In this document: positions 8,792-17,554 of the stretch, piece after piece | Numbering within the stretch: the stretch's first letter is position 1 | Layout: each line of letters opens with the position of its first letter | From: Lysobacteraceae bacterium P | GTDB taxonomy: Bacteria > Pseudomonadota > Gammaproteobacteria > Xanthomonadales > Xanthomonadaceae | Length of the DNA: 64,000 bases | Assembly: GCA_005503055.1 (NCBI GenBank) | Contig: SCOX01000010.1 | Span: 92,596 to 156,595, forward strand | Direction: 5' to 3' | Position numbers and translations under genes: made by a program | Notes under the pieces: generated by a model | Told to the model about the DNA's origin: nothing | Seen by the model: only the letters and a program-made list of their open reading frames with translations | Database searches by the model: none

Positions 8792-9724
8792 GTGAAACCC
8801 ACCACCGCGCCTTTGCCCGACGAGCCCGTTGTGACCACTCCTCCTGCGCCGTCGGGCTACCGCGGCCGGTTTGCGCCGTCCCCGACCGGCGACCTGCATT
8901 TCGGTTCCCTGCTCGCCGCCTTCGGCAGCTGGTTGCTGGCGCGCCGGGCCGGTGGCCGCTGGCTGGTGCGGGTGGAGGACCTGGACCCACCGCGGGAAGT
9001 CGCCGGCGCCGCACGTCGGCAACTCGATGCGCTGCACGCCTTCGGCCTGGTGCCAGACGAGGAGGTCGCCTGGCAAAGCGATCGTTCGGACCTGTACGAA
9101 ACCGCCCTCGCCCGGCTGCTGCGTGACGGCAACGCGTTCTTCTGCCATTGCAGCCGCGCCGACCTTGCCAGCGTGTCGGGCATTCACCGCGCCTGCGTGA
9201 CGCGCCAGCCGCGTCCGGATCCGGCTGTGCGCCTGCGCGTGCCCGACGGCAGCGTCGTGGCGTTCGAGGATGCGATACGCGGGCACGTCGAACAGGATGT
9301 CGCCAGTGAAGTCGGCGACTTCGTGCTCAAGCGCGCCGATGGGTTCTGGGCCTATCAGCTGGCGGTGGTGGTGGACGACGCCGAACAGGGCATCACCGAC
9401 GTCGTGCGCGGCGCGGACCTGCTCGATTCCACGCCGCGCCAGATCCTGCTGCAGCGCGCGTTGGACCTGCCCACGCCGCGCTATGCGCACCTGCCGCTGG
9501 TGCTGGGGCCGGACGGCCGCAAGCTGTCCAAGTCCGATGCGGCCCAACCGGTCGATCCGTCGCATCCCGTCGCCGGCCTGCGGGCCGCGTGGGCGCGACT
9601 GGGCCAGGCACCTGCCGCCATCGCCGGCGAGCGCGACGTGCCGGGCCTGCTGGCGCGCGCCGTGGCGGGGTTCGACCCGGCGCTGATCCCCGCGCAGGCG
9701 GCTCGCCCGCACGAAATGTCATGA
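8792..9724 (+). CDS. gluQ: Glutamyl-Q tRNA(Asp) synthetase
   Basis: Class I aminoacyl-tRNA synthetase paralogue of 310 residues that attaches glutamate to queuosine in tRNA-Asp. It has the HIGH-type motif APSPTGDLHFGSL, the KMSKS-type motif GRKLSKSDA, and zinc-ligand cysteines in FFCHCSRA plus HRAC near residue 130. There is no anticodon-binding domain, as expected. The start is a GTG; a second in-frame GTG at 8831 is equally possible because neither has a strong ribosome-binding site. The stop overlaps an ATG of a small repeat-containing reading frame (9721-9876). Confidence 0.93.
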   Translation: MKPTTAPLPDEPVVTTPPAPSGYRGRFAPSPTGDLHFGSLLAAFGSWLLARRAGGRWLVRVEDLDPPREVAGAARRQLDALHAFGLVPDEEVAWQSDRSDLYETALARLLRDGNAFFCHCSRADLASVSGIHRACVTRQPRPDPAVRLRVPDGSVVAFEDAIRGHVEQDVASEVGDFVLKRADGFWAYQLAVVVDDAEQGITDVVRGADLLDSTPRQILLQRALDLPTPRYAHLPLVLGPDGRKLSKSDAAQPVDPSHPVAGLRAAWARLGQAPAAIAGERDVPGLLARAVAGFDPALIPAQAARPHEMS

Positions 9725-9775
9725 GCCTCACTCACGATGAACGACGCGCGGTAACACTAGAATCCCACGCGTCCA

Positions 9776-9835
9776 AGAATCCCGCGTCTGAGCATCCCGC
9801 GCCTGAGCGTCCCGCGTCTGAGAACCCCGCGCCTG
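9776..9835 (+). repeat. Four exact-length 15-bp tandem repeats
   Basis: Four units of exactly 15 bp, AG[AC][AG][TC]CCCGCG[TC]CTG, follow each other upstream of phaB. The unit is a multiple of three and is read in frame by a 51-codon frame that begins at 9721 (ATG overlapping the gluQ stop) and ends at 9876, just before the phaB ribosome-binding site; it gives the peptide pattern NPASE-HPAPE-RPASE-NPAPA. Whether this frame is translated is unknown. Confidence 0.85.
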
Positions 9836-9889
9836 CCGCCTGCGAAGCGGCGGCAAACACCGGCCGATGTGAATGAAGGAGATCTCCAC

Positions 9890-10630
9890 ATGCAACCTCG
9901 CGTAGCCCTCGTCACCGGCGGTACCGGCGGTATCGGCAGCTCGATCGTCCAGCGCCTGGCCGCCATGGGGCACCGTGTGGCCACCAACTACCGCGACGAG
10001 GAGCGCGCGCGCACGTGGCAGGCGAAGATGCGCGAACGCGGCGTGGAGGTGGCGTTGGCGCGCGGTGATGTGTCCTCTGCCGACGAAGCACAGGCGCTGA
10101 TCGAAGACATCGAACGCCAGCTCGGCCCGATCGAGGTGCTGGTCAACAACGCCGGCATCACCCGCGACTCCACGTTCCACCGCATGACGCCGCTGCAGTG
10201 GAACGACGTCATCGGCACCAACCTCAATTCGTGCTTCAACGTCACCCGTCCGGTGATCGAAGGCATGCGCGAGCGCAAGTGGGGCCGAATCGTGCAGATC
10301 AGCTCGATCAACGGTCTCAAGGGCCAGTACGGACAGGCCAACTACGCCGCCGCCAAGGCCGGCATGCACGGTTTCACCATTTCGCTGGCGCGCGAGAACG
10401 CCCGCTTCGGCATCACGGTCAACACCGTCTCGCCCGGCTACGTGGCAACCGACATGGTGATGGCGGTGCCCGAAGAGGTGCGCGCCAAGATCGTCGCCGA
10501 GATCCCCACCGGCCGTCTCGGCTCGCCGGAGGAAATCGCGTATGCGGTCTCCTTCCTCGTGGCGGACGAAGCGGCGTGGATCACCGGTTCCAACCTGGAC
10601 ATCAACGGCGGCCACCACATGGGCTGGTGA
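9890..10630 (+). CDS. phaB: Acetoacetyl-CoA reductase
   Basis: NADPH-dependent short-chain dehydrogenase of 246 residues that makes (R)-3-hydroxybutyryl-CoA for polyhydroxyalkanoate synthesis. It shows the Rossmann motif VTGGTGGIG, the NNAG motif, the catalytic Ser in QISSINGLKGQYGQ, and YAAAK. The C-terminal ITGSNLDINGGHHM is typical of PhaB. AAGGAG at 9875-9880 gives the start. phaR follows 160 bp later; phaC is not in this window. A FabG-like role in fatty acid synthesis is less likely given the sequence. Confidence 0.92.
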   Translation: MQPRVALVTGGTGGIGSSIVQRLAAMGHRVATNYRDEERARTWQAKMRERGVEVALARGDVSSADEAQALIEDIERQLGPIEVLVNNAGITRDSTFHRMTPLQWNDVIGTNLNSCFNVTRPVIEGMRERKWGRIVQISSINGLKGQYGQANYAAAKAGMHGFTISLARENARFGITVNTVSPGYVATDMVMAVPEEVRAKIVAEIPTGRLGSPEEIAYAVSFLVADEAAWITGSNLDINGGHHMGW

Positions 10631-10791
10631 TCGCGCCGGCGTTTCAGGCGCCGTTGCCGTTGTGACGCCCGCCGCCCCCATTCACCTCGCGACGGCCGTC
10701 CAGCGCCGCGACGGCAAGGGTCGGACGGCAGTTGCAAGGCCCGCCCCGCTGCGCCATGCTGCGAAGCATCACGATTTAGAGCCGAAGCTCC

Positions 10792-11289
10792 ATGGCCTCG
10801 ATGCGCGTCATCAAGAAGTATCCGAACCGACGGCTCTACGACACCGAAATTTCGAGCTACATCACCATCGAAGACGTTCGCCAACTCATCGTGGATGGCG
10901 AGGAATTCGAGGTGCGTGACGCCCGCAGCGGCGAGGACCTCACCCGCCAGGTGCTGCTGCAGATTATCGCCGAGCACGAACAGGACGGCGAACCGGTGCT
11001 GTCCACCCAGCTGCTGAGTCAGATCATCCGCTTCTACGGCGACTCGCTGCAGGGCTTCATGGGCAGCTATCTGGAACGTTCGATGCAGGTCTTCCTCGAT
11101 CAGCAGCAGCAGTTCCGCAACCAGATGGGCGGCATCCTAGGGCAGACCCCGTGGGCGCTGATGAACCAGCTCACCGAGCGCAACCTGGCGATGTGGAACG
11201 AGCTTCAGCGCAACCTGTCCGGCAGCGTCGGACAGAGCCCGACGCCTGGCCCGACCGCCAAGCCGAAGGGCACCGAGCAGAAGCGCTGA
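10792..11289 (+). CDS. phaR: Polyhydroxyalkanoate synthesis repressor
   Basis: A 165-residue DNA-binding repressor of PHA genes. The N-terminal PHB/PHA-accumulation DNA-binding domain is recognisable from VIKKYPNRRLYDTEISSYIT (residues about 6-25), followed by the PhaR C-terminal segment (LSQIIRFYGDSLQGFM) and a Gln-rich helix (DQQQQFRNQM). The tail is Pro/Lys rich and low in complexity. An internal ATG at 10801 could also be the start. Its position after phaB fits autoregulation of PHA metabolism. Confidence 0.93.
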   Translation: MASMRVIKKYPNRRLYDTEISSYITIEDVRQLIVDGEEFEVRDARSGEDLTRQVLLQIIAEHEQDGEPVLSTQLLSQIIRFYGDSLQGFMGSYLERSMQVFLDQQQQFRNQMGGILGQTPWALMNQLTERNLAMWNELQRNLSGSVGQSPTPGPTAKPKGTEQKR

Positions 11290-11305
11290 CGGTCGGATCT
11301 GCGGA

Positions 11306-11330
11306 GCGGGATTCGGGAATCGGGATTCGG
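11306..11330. repeat. GGGATTC heptamer repeat
   Basis: A short run of near-identical heptamers (GGGATTC, GGGAATC, GGGATTC) lies just after phaR. The same heptamer clusters recur at 37096-37252 and 62461-62577. Confidence 0.65.
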
Positions 11331-11370
11331 CAACGACGATAGCCCGCGCTCACGTCATTCCGCATTCTCA

Positions 11371-11398
11371 CGTTATCCCGGCGAAGGCCGGGATAACG
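11371..11398. repeat. REP-like palindrome
   Basis: A 28-bp palindrome, CGTTATCCCGG and CCGGGATAACG arms around CGAAGG, sits between the convergent phaR and M48 protease genes. It has the same core as the element at 3612-3639 but lacks a T-run, so it is a repeat element that may also act as a transcript stabiliser. Confidence 0.75.
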
Positions 11399-11444
11399 AA
11401 TTCCAAGAGTGGCCAAGCGCGGATGATCGCCACCCGCCACTCGA

Positions 11445-12383
11445 TCAACGCGCAGCCGTGCCCACCCCTGCTCCGCAGAACTGGGCCTTGAACTGCTCCG
11501 CCTGCGGCATCAGCGACTCCAGCACCTGGATGCGATTGGCCGGATCCGGATGGGTCGAGGCGAACTCCGGTGGCCGCTCGCCGCCGCCCAGCTGCGACAT
11601 GCGCTGCCACAACGGGATCGCCTCGCGCGGGTTGTAGCAGGCCGCTGCCGCCAGCATCAGACCGACCTTGTCCGCCTGCGTCTCATGGTTGCGCCCATAC
11701 GGAAGGATGAACCCGTACTGCGCGCCCGCGCCCAGCGCGGCCATCACCGCCTGCTGCTGTTGCGGGTCCATGCCGCCGATCGCCATCCCGGCCGCCATCT
11801 GCCCCATCTGCACCAGCTTCTGCTGGGCCATGCGTTGGCTTCCGTGGCGCAACAGCGCGTGGGCGATTTCGTGCCCCATCACCACCGCCATCGCATCGGC
11901 GTTCTGGGCGATGGGAATCAGTCCCGTATAGACGGCCATCTTTCCGCCCGGCAGGCAGAACGCGTTGGCCTGCTCGGACTGGATCACCGCCACGTCCCAT
12001 TGGAACGCCTGGTGGTCGCTCGGCGCCTCCTGCTGGTTCTGCGAGGCCAGCGCCGCGGTGACCTGCGGGACCCGCTCGATCAGGCGCTGCGCGATCTGCC
12101 GGATCTGCTGGCTTTCCTGCGAATTGGCCGGCAGCAACGCGCCCTGCGCGTTGGCATCGCCCAGCACCTGCTGGAACGCCTGCGCGCCGAGCTGCACTTC
12201 CTCGTCGGCGGTGGTGCCGTAATGGGCGGTCTCGCCGGTATACGGATCGACGCGCGAATTGCCGAACCACTGCCACGCCGCGTAGCCGGCGAACAGGATC
12301 AGGATCCACCATCGAATACCGCCGAAACCACGCCGCGGACGGCCCTGCTGCCGCGTGTTCCCGCCAAACGGGTCGGTCCTCAT
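11445..12383 (-). CDS. M48 family metalloprotease, membrane-anchored
   Basis: A 312-residue zinc metalloprotease with a single N-terminal membrane segment (WWILILFAGYAAWQWF, residues about 25-40), so the enzyme domain is in the periplasm. Zinc motif HEIAH is near residue 170, and the downstream ligand Glu is in NHETQADKVG near 232. STHPDP near 280 is the usual C-terminal motif of BepA/LoiP-like proteins. Unlike LoiP it lacks a lipobox, and unlike BepA it lacks TPRs. AGGAGGGG precedes the start. A housekeeping role in envelope protein quality control is inferred from family only. Confidence 0.85.
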   Translation of the reverse strand: MRTDPFGGNTRQQGRPRRGFGGIRWWILILFAGYAAWQWFGNSRVDPYTGETAHYGTTADEEVQLGAQAFQQVLGDANAQGALLPANSQESQQIRQIAQRLIERVPQVTAALASQNQQEAPSDHQAFQWDVAVIQSEQANAFCLPGGKMAVYTGLIPIAQNADAMAVVMGHEIAHALLRHGSQRMAQQKLVQMGQMAAGMAIGGMDPQQQQAVMAALGAGAQYGFILPYGRNHETQADKVGLMLAAAACYNPREAIPLWQRMSQLGGGERPPEFASTHPDPANRIQVLESLMPQAEQFKAQFCGAGVGTAAR

Positions 12384-12440
12384 CTGCCCCTCCTGCTTCC
12401 GTCCGTGGAGTTTGCCGCGGCCTCGCGGCCGGTTCGATGC

Positions 12441-14273
12441 TCAGATATCTCGCACCACGCGGAACCCTATCCGCGCGGTCGTGTTGTTGGCGTCACTGCT
12501 TTGCCGCCAGGCCGAGCGAAGCTCCTCCGGCGAACTGGCCCATGAGCCGCCCCGCACCACCTTGGAACGGCAACCGGGGTTCAGCCAGGCCGCACCGTCG
12601 CGCGGGGCGCGGCGGTAGTTGTCGTGCCAGCAGTCGGCGACCCATTCGCTGACATTGCCGGCCAGGTCGTGGATGCCCCAGGCATTGGGGTCGTAACTGC
12701 CCACCCGCACCGGACCCCAGGCGCCGTCGCCGTAGCCGGCGAACGCATTGCGCCAGCGCCGTCCGCTCGGCGAGACGTCCGCGCCGCCGGTGAAGTTTCC
12801 CGCGCGCGCCGGCGGCGCGCCGTTGCCCCAGGGGTAGCGACCGCGACCACCGGCCCGCAATGCGTACTCGAACTCCGCCTCGCTCGGCAGGCGGTAGCGC
12901 CGGCCGGTCTGGGCCGACAGCCACTCCGTATAGGCGATCGCGTCCTTCGCACTGACATGGACCACCGGCATGTCGTCGCGGGCCGGTTGGCCGGTGTAAT
13001 CGGACTGCCAGTCGACGTTGCCACGTCGCACCAGGTTGCCGCTGCGCTCGTCGTAGGCGGTGGAGTAGCCGCGACGGGTGGCGCGCGCGCGATGTTTCGT
13101 GGCCTGCATGAAACGGCGGAACTCGCCGACGGTGACCTCCGTGCGCGACATCGCCAGCCCGCGCTCGAATCGAATATTGCGCGCCGGGCGTTCCGATTCC
13201 TGTCCTTCGTTGTCTTCCGACCCCATGCGGAACGCGCCGTGCGGGATCACCACCATCTGCGGCCCGCGACCGCCGCCCTGCATCCCGTCGGTGAACACCT
13301 GCCCCGGCCGGAACAGCCCGTAATGCGTTGCCAGGTCGATGCGTTCGCGCAGTTCCTTCGTCGCCGGGTCGCCGGCCGGCGCGATGCGCAGCAACACCGC
13401 GAGCTGGCGCCGGGCTTCGTCGATTCCGTCCGCCCGCAGGAGCGCGGTCACGCCCGCATCGCGCAGCGCGTTGATGCGCACGATGCGCTGCATCGCCAGC
13501 CGGCCGCGCGCGTCCTGGACGGCGGACCCGGGCGGACGCACCTTCGCAGCGATGTCCAGTTCGCGTTGCGCGCCGACGTAATCGTCGCGATCGGCGGCGA
13601 GTTCGGCGCGACGGATCAGCGCGCTTTCCACCGCGGCGACGCCCTGCATCGCGCGCATGTCGCCGGGGCGAAGCTCCAGCGCCTGGCGAAAGTACGTCAG
13701 CGCATCGCCACGACCGCCGTCGACGCCGAGCCGCCCGGCATTGAGCGCTTCTTCGCCGAGGCGGTTGGCTTCCTGTGCGTCATCGGCCCGATCGAGACGG
13801 GCGAGGAACTCGACGATGTCGATGTTGCCCGGGGCCACCGCGCGCGCCACCGCCGCGATTTCATGCGCGCGCCGCAACGACAGAGGGTCGCGATCCAGTC
13901 CGGCGAGGGCCTCGTCGCCACGCACGATCAGCCGCCGCAGGGAACGGTCGAACCCCGCGTTCGCCGTGGCGTCCTCCGGGTCGAACCTGCGCAGCGCGAC
14001 GTACAGCGGGATCGCATCTTCGGCGCCACCGAACAGGCGTCCGCGGGCGAGCGCCTCGGCGGCCTTTGCCTTGAGTTCCCTGGCGTTCTCATCGGTCACC
14101 TCGACCTTCGGCACCCGGTACGGCGGCACCGGCGAGACCGCCTGGTCGGCGCTGATGGTGACCACCGGCGTGCGCCCGCCGCCCGCGCCGTCGCGCGAGG
14201 GCGCGGACGCTTCGCGCGAGCATCCTGCCGCCAGTGCCATCACCGCGATGCCGGCCAACAGCAGTGCGCGCAA
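12441..14273 (-). CDS. Lipoprotein with formylglycine-generating-enzyme-like (SUMF1) domain
   Basis: A 610-residue predicted lipoprotein (lipobox LAAGC at residues 14-18). Residues about 60-320 are a helical, TPR-like region. Residues about 340-608 are an FGE/SUMF1 domain: MVIPHGAFRMGSEDNEGQ, NVSEWVADCW, KVVRGGSWAS and IGFRVVRD. The two redox cysteines that human FGE places after the GGS motif are absent (SWASSPEELRSAW instead), so sulfatase activation is unlikely and a binding or structural role is more probable. The TTG start is supported by GAGGAGG 4 nt upstream. Confidence 0.82.
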   Translation of the reverse strand: MRALLLAGIAVMALAAGCSREASAPSRDGAGGGRTPVVTISADQAVSPVPPYRVPKVEVTDENARELKAKAAEALARGRLFGGAEDAIPLYVALRRFDPEDATANAGFDRSLRRLIVRGDEALAGLDRDPLSLRRAHEIAAVARAVAPGNIDIVEFLARLDRADDAQEANRLGEEALNAGRLGVDGGRGDALTYFRQALELRPGDMRAMQGVAAVESALIRRAELAADRDDYVGAQRELDIAAKVRPPGSAVQDARGRLAMQRIVRINALRDAGVTALLRADGIDEARRQLAVLLRIAPAGDPATKELRERIDLATHYGLFRPGQVFTDGMQGGGRGPQMVVIPHGAFRMGSEDNEGQESERPARNIRFERGLAMSRTEVTVGEFRRFMQATKHRARATRRGYSTAYDERSGNLVRRGNVDWQSDYTGQPARDDMPVVHVSAKDAIAYTEWLSAQTGRRYRLPSEAEFEYALRAGGRGRYPWGNGAPPARAGNFTGGADVSPSGRRWRNAFAGYGDGAWGPVRVGSYDPNAWGIHDLAGNVSEWVADCWHDNYRRAPRDGAAWLNPGCRSKVVRGGSWASSPEELRSAWRQSSDANNTTARIGFRVVRDI

Positions 14274-14277
14274 ACGT

Positions 14278-14284
14278 CCTCCTC
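14278..14284 (-). promoter_or_regulatory. Strong ribosome-binding site fixing a TTG start
   Basis: GAGGAGG on the minus strand, four bases before the TTG at 14273. No ATG or GTG in the same frame has comparable spacing, and this start gives a complete lipoprotein signal peptide. Confidence 0.75.
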
Positions 14285-14399
14285 GCCTCAGGGCGGATCG
14301 TGGGGCCCGGCCTTCACGGGCTGCGGTGCCGGGAGCCCCGAAAGTAGGCTATTGTCGCCCGCCCCGGCAACCGCCGTCCGAACACTCCGCACCGCCGAC

Positions 14400-15503
14400 A
14401 TGCCTGCCGCCTGGATCACCGACCCCGCCGAGCTGCGGACCCGCTTCGCCTCGCGGCCATCACGCATCGGGCTGGACACGGAATTCATCCGCGAACGCAC
14501 GTACTGGCCGCAGCTCGCGCTGGTGCAGATCGCGCTGGACGATGCGGGAACCGAGCCGGAGATCCTGCTGATCGATCCGCTTGCGCCCGGCATCCTCGAG
14601 GCGCTGACGCCGATCCTCGCCGATGAATCCATCGTCAAGGTCATGCACAGCCCGAGCGAGGACCTGGTGGCGTTCAAGCACGCCTGCGGCGTCGTGCCCA
14701 AACCCCTGTTCGACACGCAATTGGCGGCGGCACTGGCCGGCGTCGGCGGCGGACTGGGTTACCAGAAGCTGGTCGAGCAGCTCACCGGCATCACCCTGCC
14801 CAAGGGCGAGACGCGCTCGGATTGGCTGCGGCGTCCGCTGTCCCCGGCACAGCTGGAATACGCGGCCGACGACGTGCGCCATCTGTTCGAAATGCACGAC
14901 CAGCTTGACCGCCGCCTGGGCGAACTCGACCGCCGCGAGTGGCTCGCCGAGGACGCCGCACGCACGGTACACAACGCCGAGAACGAAGCGCCGGAGCGTT
15001 GGCCGCATGCCTCGATGCGCAGCGGCCAGTTCCTCGACCGCCCGGCGCAGCTGCGCCTGCTGCGGCTGCTGCGCTGGCGCGAGGTGTACGCACGCGACAA
15101 CGATCGTCCGCGCAGCTGGATCCTCGACAACGAACTGGCGGTCAACCTCGCGCGCACGCCGCCGATCGACCGTGCCGGCCTGCAGCGCACGCTCGATGCG
15201 CACCCGAAATCGCCGCGCCGCCTTGCCGATGTGCTCTGGAACGCCTTGACCACGCCGCTCGCCGACGAAGCGGAGGCGCCCGATGCCGTGCAAGCCGAAC
15301 AACGCGACAAACAGCGCCTGCGCAAGTTGCAGGACGCGGTCGCCGCACGCAGCGCCGAGCTCGGCCTGCCCGATGGCGTGCTCGCGTCGCGACGCTGGCT
15401 CGAAGCGCTGATGGACCAGGGCGAATGGCCCGACGCCCTCGCCGGCTGGCGTCGCCGCGCGCTCGAGCCCGGACTGGCGCCGTTGCTCGCCCAGGAGCCC
15501 TGA
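14400..15503 (+). CDS. rnd: Ribonuclease D
   Basis: 3'-to-5' exoribonuclease of 367 residues for tRNA 3' maturation. DEDDy exonuclease motifs: GLDTEFIRE (Exo I), VMHSPSEDL (Exo II) and LEYAADDVRHL (Exo III, Tyr before the Asp). The HRDC domain is near residues 210-290 (LRLLRLLRWREVYARDNDRPRSWIL split across helices). The start ATG at 14400 was preferred because the long open frame upstream is only the shadow of the opposite-strand lipoprotein gene. Confidence 0.95.
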   Translation: MPAAWITDPAELRTRFASRPSRIGLDTEFIRERTYWPQLALVQIALDDAGTEPEILLIDPLAPGILEALTPILADESIVKVMHSPSEDLVAFKHACGVVPKPLFDTQLAAALAGVGGGLGYQKLVEQLTGITLPKGETRSDWLRRPLSPAQLEYAADDVRHLFEMHDQLDRRLGELDRREWLAEDAARTVHNAENEAPERWPHASMRSGQFLDRPAQLRLLRLLRWREVYARDNDRPRSWILDNELAVNLARTPPIDRAGLQRTLDAHPKSPRRLADVLWNALTTPLADEAEAPDAVQAEQRDKQRLRKLQDAVAARSAELGLPDGVLASRRWLEALMDQGEWPDALAGWRRRALEPGLAPLLAQEP

Positions 15504-15504
15504 C

Positions 15505-16413
15505 CTACACCGAGGCCATCCGGGCCAACCGGCGTGATTGCTCACCGACCAGCAGGCGCTCTCCCTCTTCGTAGACGCGTGACGCAGGCCCGACGATGAA
15601 CGGGTCCGCCGTCCCGACGACGTCGGCGTCTTTCGCCGCATAGTCGAACGCGCTCAGGACGACCCGCATCGCGTTCACGCGCGCACGTTTCTTGTCGTCG
15701 GAGCGGATCACCGTCCACGGCGCATCGGGCGTGTCGGTGGAGACGAACATCGCCTCTTTCGCGCGCGTGTACTCGGCCCATTTGTCGAGCGAGGCCAGAT
15801 CGACGGGAGAAAGTTTCCACTGCTTGAGCGGATCCTTCCGGCGCTGTGCGAACCGACGGTGCTGTTCCTCGCGGCTCACCGAGAACCAGAACTTGAACAG
15901 GCGCACTCCGCTGCGCACCAGCATGCGTTCGAAATTCGGGCACTGGTGGATGAACTCCAGGTACTCGTCGGTGGAACAGAAACCCATCACCCGCTCGACG
16001 CCGGCGCGGTTGTACCAGGAGCGATCGAACATCACGATCTCGCCCGCCGCGGGCAGGTGCTCGACGTATCGCTGGAAGTACCACTGCGTGCGCTGGGTAT
16101 CGCTGGGTTTTTCCAGGGCGACGACGCGCGCGCCACGCGGGTTCAGGTGCTCCATGAAGCGCTTGATCGCCCCGCCCTTGCCGGCCGCATCCCGTCCTTC
16201 GAAGAGGATCACCACGCGCTGCCCCGTCTCCCTTACCCACGCCTGCCACTTGAGCAGTTCGATCTGCAGCCGCCGCTTCTCACGCTCGTAGCGTCGTCGC
16301 GACATGCGCACGCCCGGGGCAGTCGCCATCGCGTCCGCCGACAGCGCCCCTGACTCGGGCGGCGCGCCCACTCCCTGCATCGCCTGCTCCTGTTCCTGGG
16401 CCGAATCCGACAT
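15505..16413 (-). CDS. ppk2: Polyphosphate kinase 2
   Basis: A 302-residue PPK2-family kinase that transfers phosphate between polyphosphate and nucleotides. Walker A is FEGRDAAGKGGAIKR near residue 78, Walker B is MFDRSWYNRAGVERVMGF near 135, and the lid region contains EEQHRRFAQRRKDPLKQWKLS. The ATG at 16413 is preferred to the longer frame because the extra 31 residues are not family-like. It converges with rnd with a one-base gap. Class (ADP- or GDP-preferring) cannot be told from sequence by eye. Confidence 0.92.
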   Translation of the reverse strand: MSDSAQEQEQAMQGVGAPPESGALSADAMATAPGVRMSRRRYEREKRRLQIELLKWQAWVRETGQRVVILFEGRDAAGKGGAIKRFMEHLNPRGARVVALEKPSDTQRTQWYFQRYVEHLPAAGEIVMFDRSWYNRAGVERVMGFCSTDEYLEFIHQCPNFERMLVRSGVRLFKFWFSVSREEQHRRFAQRRKDPLKQWKLSPVDLASLDKWAEYTRAKEAMFVSTDTPDAPWTVIRSDDKKRARVNAMRVVLSAFDYAAKDADVVGTADPFIVGPASRVYEEGERLLVGEQSRRLARMASV

Positions 16414-16583
16414 AGCCGTCTCTCGTGAAGGAAAGCCAGCACTGTCGTTGCGGCCGGCACCGGCTGCCTTGACGGCGATCAATCCGCGCCCGAGCCCGAA
16501 TCGCACGCTCTCCCCAGGCGCGGTCGGTGTTCTCCTCGAGGGCTGGCGCCCCGCCCGATCGCCCGTTAAACTTTGCCCTTCGT

Positions 16584-16659
<76 letters not shown>

Positions 16660-16673
16660 TCATTCCTAGCCAG

Positions 16674-16712
16674 AACAGCGCGTGACACCTTGCGGTGTGA
16701 TGCGCTGTTTTG
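16674..16712 (+). terminator. Terminator downstream of tRNA-Ala
   Basis: Imperfect inverted repeat AACAGCGCGTGACACC / GGTGTGATGCGCTGTT with a TTGC loop, followed by TTTTGCTTT, 15 bp after the tRNA. Confidence 0.75.
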
Positions 16713-16820
16713 CTTTAGGGTGTTGCCGAAGTGGCATCTGCCGACCATCGCACGCGGAAGCGCACACGACGGGCTGTCCCGCTCGCTATCGGACACGAAC
16801 TCCGACGCGCCTGAAGCGAC

Positions 16821-17030
16821 TCAGGCCGCGATGCCAGTCCAGGCACAACGCACGCGGTCCGCGACGTCGGGCCAATCCAGTCCGGTTGTCTGCGCGTAGT
16901 GCGACCACAGCGCTTCCGCACGCGGCGATATCTCTTCCCATCGCTGCGATCGGTAGACATCACGCAGTCCTTCCGCGACGGAACGGACCAGGGTGTCGAA
17001 CGGCACTTCGATCATGGCGAACTCAGACAC
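16821..17030 (-). CDS. Hypothetical small protein
   Basis: I do not recognise this 69-residue protein. The GTG start at 17030 was chosen because GAGGGAAG lies 4 nt upstream; a longer frame reaches 17141. It is acidic and probably helical (PFDTLVRSVAEGLRDVYRSQ, ALWSHYAQTTGLDWPDVADR). It follows the next gene by 31 bp and is the last of a minus-strand run ending at tRNA-Ala. Confidence 0.5.
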   Translation of the reverse strand: MSEFAMIEVPFDTLVRSVAEGLRDVYRSQRWEEISPRAEALWSHYAQTTGLDWPDVADRVRCAWTGIAA

Positions 17031-17061
17031 GTTGCTTCCCTCGGATAGCGCAGACGCATGC

Positions 17062-17367
17062 TCATCGGCACAGGATTTCATCGACACGTCCTCGCTCGTG
17101 CTGCTTTCGGGAGTTACGGGCGAGGATTTGCTCAAGCGCACTCCCGGCGGCGATCGTGTCGCAGGCGCGTCTGAAGCCCAGGTCGAACGCGTGATTGACC
17201 GTAGCGGCCGCGACCTCGAAGCCCGGCTTCGTCAATGGACTCATGCCATCGATGTCGATCCTGCGCACGTAGGGACGTTGGCCGTAAACAAGCCATACCG
17301 TGACCCGAAAACGAACGCCTCGATAGTGCCCGCCAATCTGATACGCGCGACACCGATCCGAAGTCAT
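17062..17367 (-). CDS. Hypothetical protein
   Basis: Unrecognised 101-residue protein. The middle looks like a small beta sheet (CRAYQIGGHYRGVRFRVTV, then WLVYGQRPYVRRIDI), followed by a helix (FEVAAATVNHAFDLGFRRACD) and a basic tail. The ATG at 17367 is preceded by GGCGGGGACC; an upstream GTG at 17439 has no ribosome-binding site. Codon use is less GC-biased than in the core genes around it. Confidence 0.5.
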   Translation of the reverse strand: MTSDRCRAYQIGGHYRGVRFRVTVWLVYGQRPYVRRIDIDGMSPLTKPGFEVAAATVNHAFDLGFRRACDTIAAGSALEQILARNSRKQHERGRVDEILCR

Positions 17368-17554
17368 GGTCCCCGCCAGTCGACGCAGCTGGCCGCGACC
17401 GTGGCGCGGGAGAACTGCAAGCGGAACAATGACGTACACGACGAGACGGTCGCGTGAAGTCTCGTCGCCGCAGCGTGCGCGCGAAGCTTCTTGACCGCCA
17501 ACTTGCCAACAGCGCTGCGCTTTCGCAGACGCTGCCCGAAGACCAGTTACGACG

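Noticed and set aside
10637..10660. Terminator after phaB
   Set aside because: A GC-rich inverted repeat is present but there is no T-run, so it is too weak to call.
12624..14399. N-terminal extension of ribonuclease D over 590 residues
   Set aside because: It is antisense to the lipoprotein gene, has no domain pattern, and RNase D begins at 14400 with normal length.
17368..17439. GTG start at 17439 for the 101-residue protein
   Set aside because: No ribosome-binding site there; the ATG at 17367 has one.
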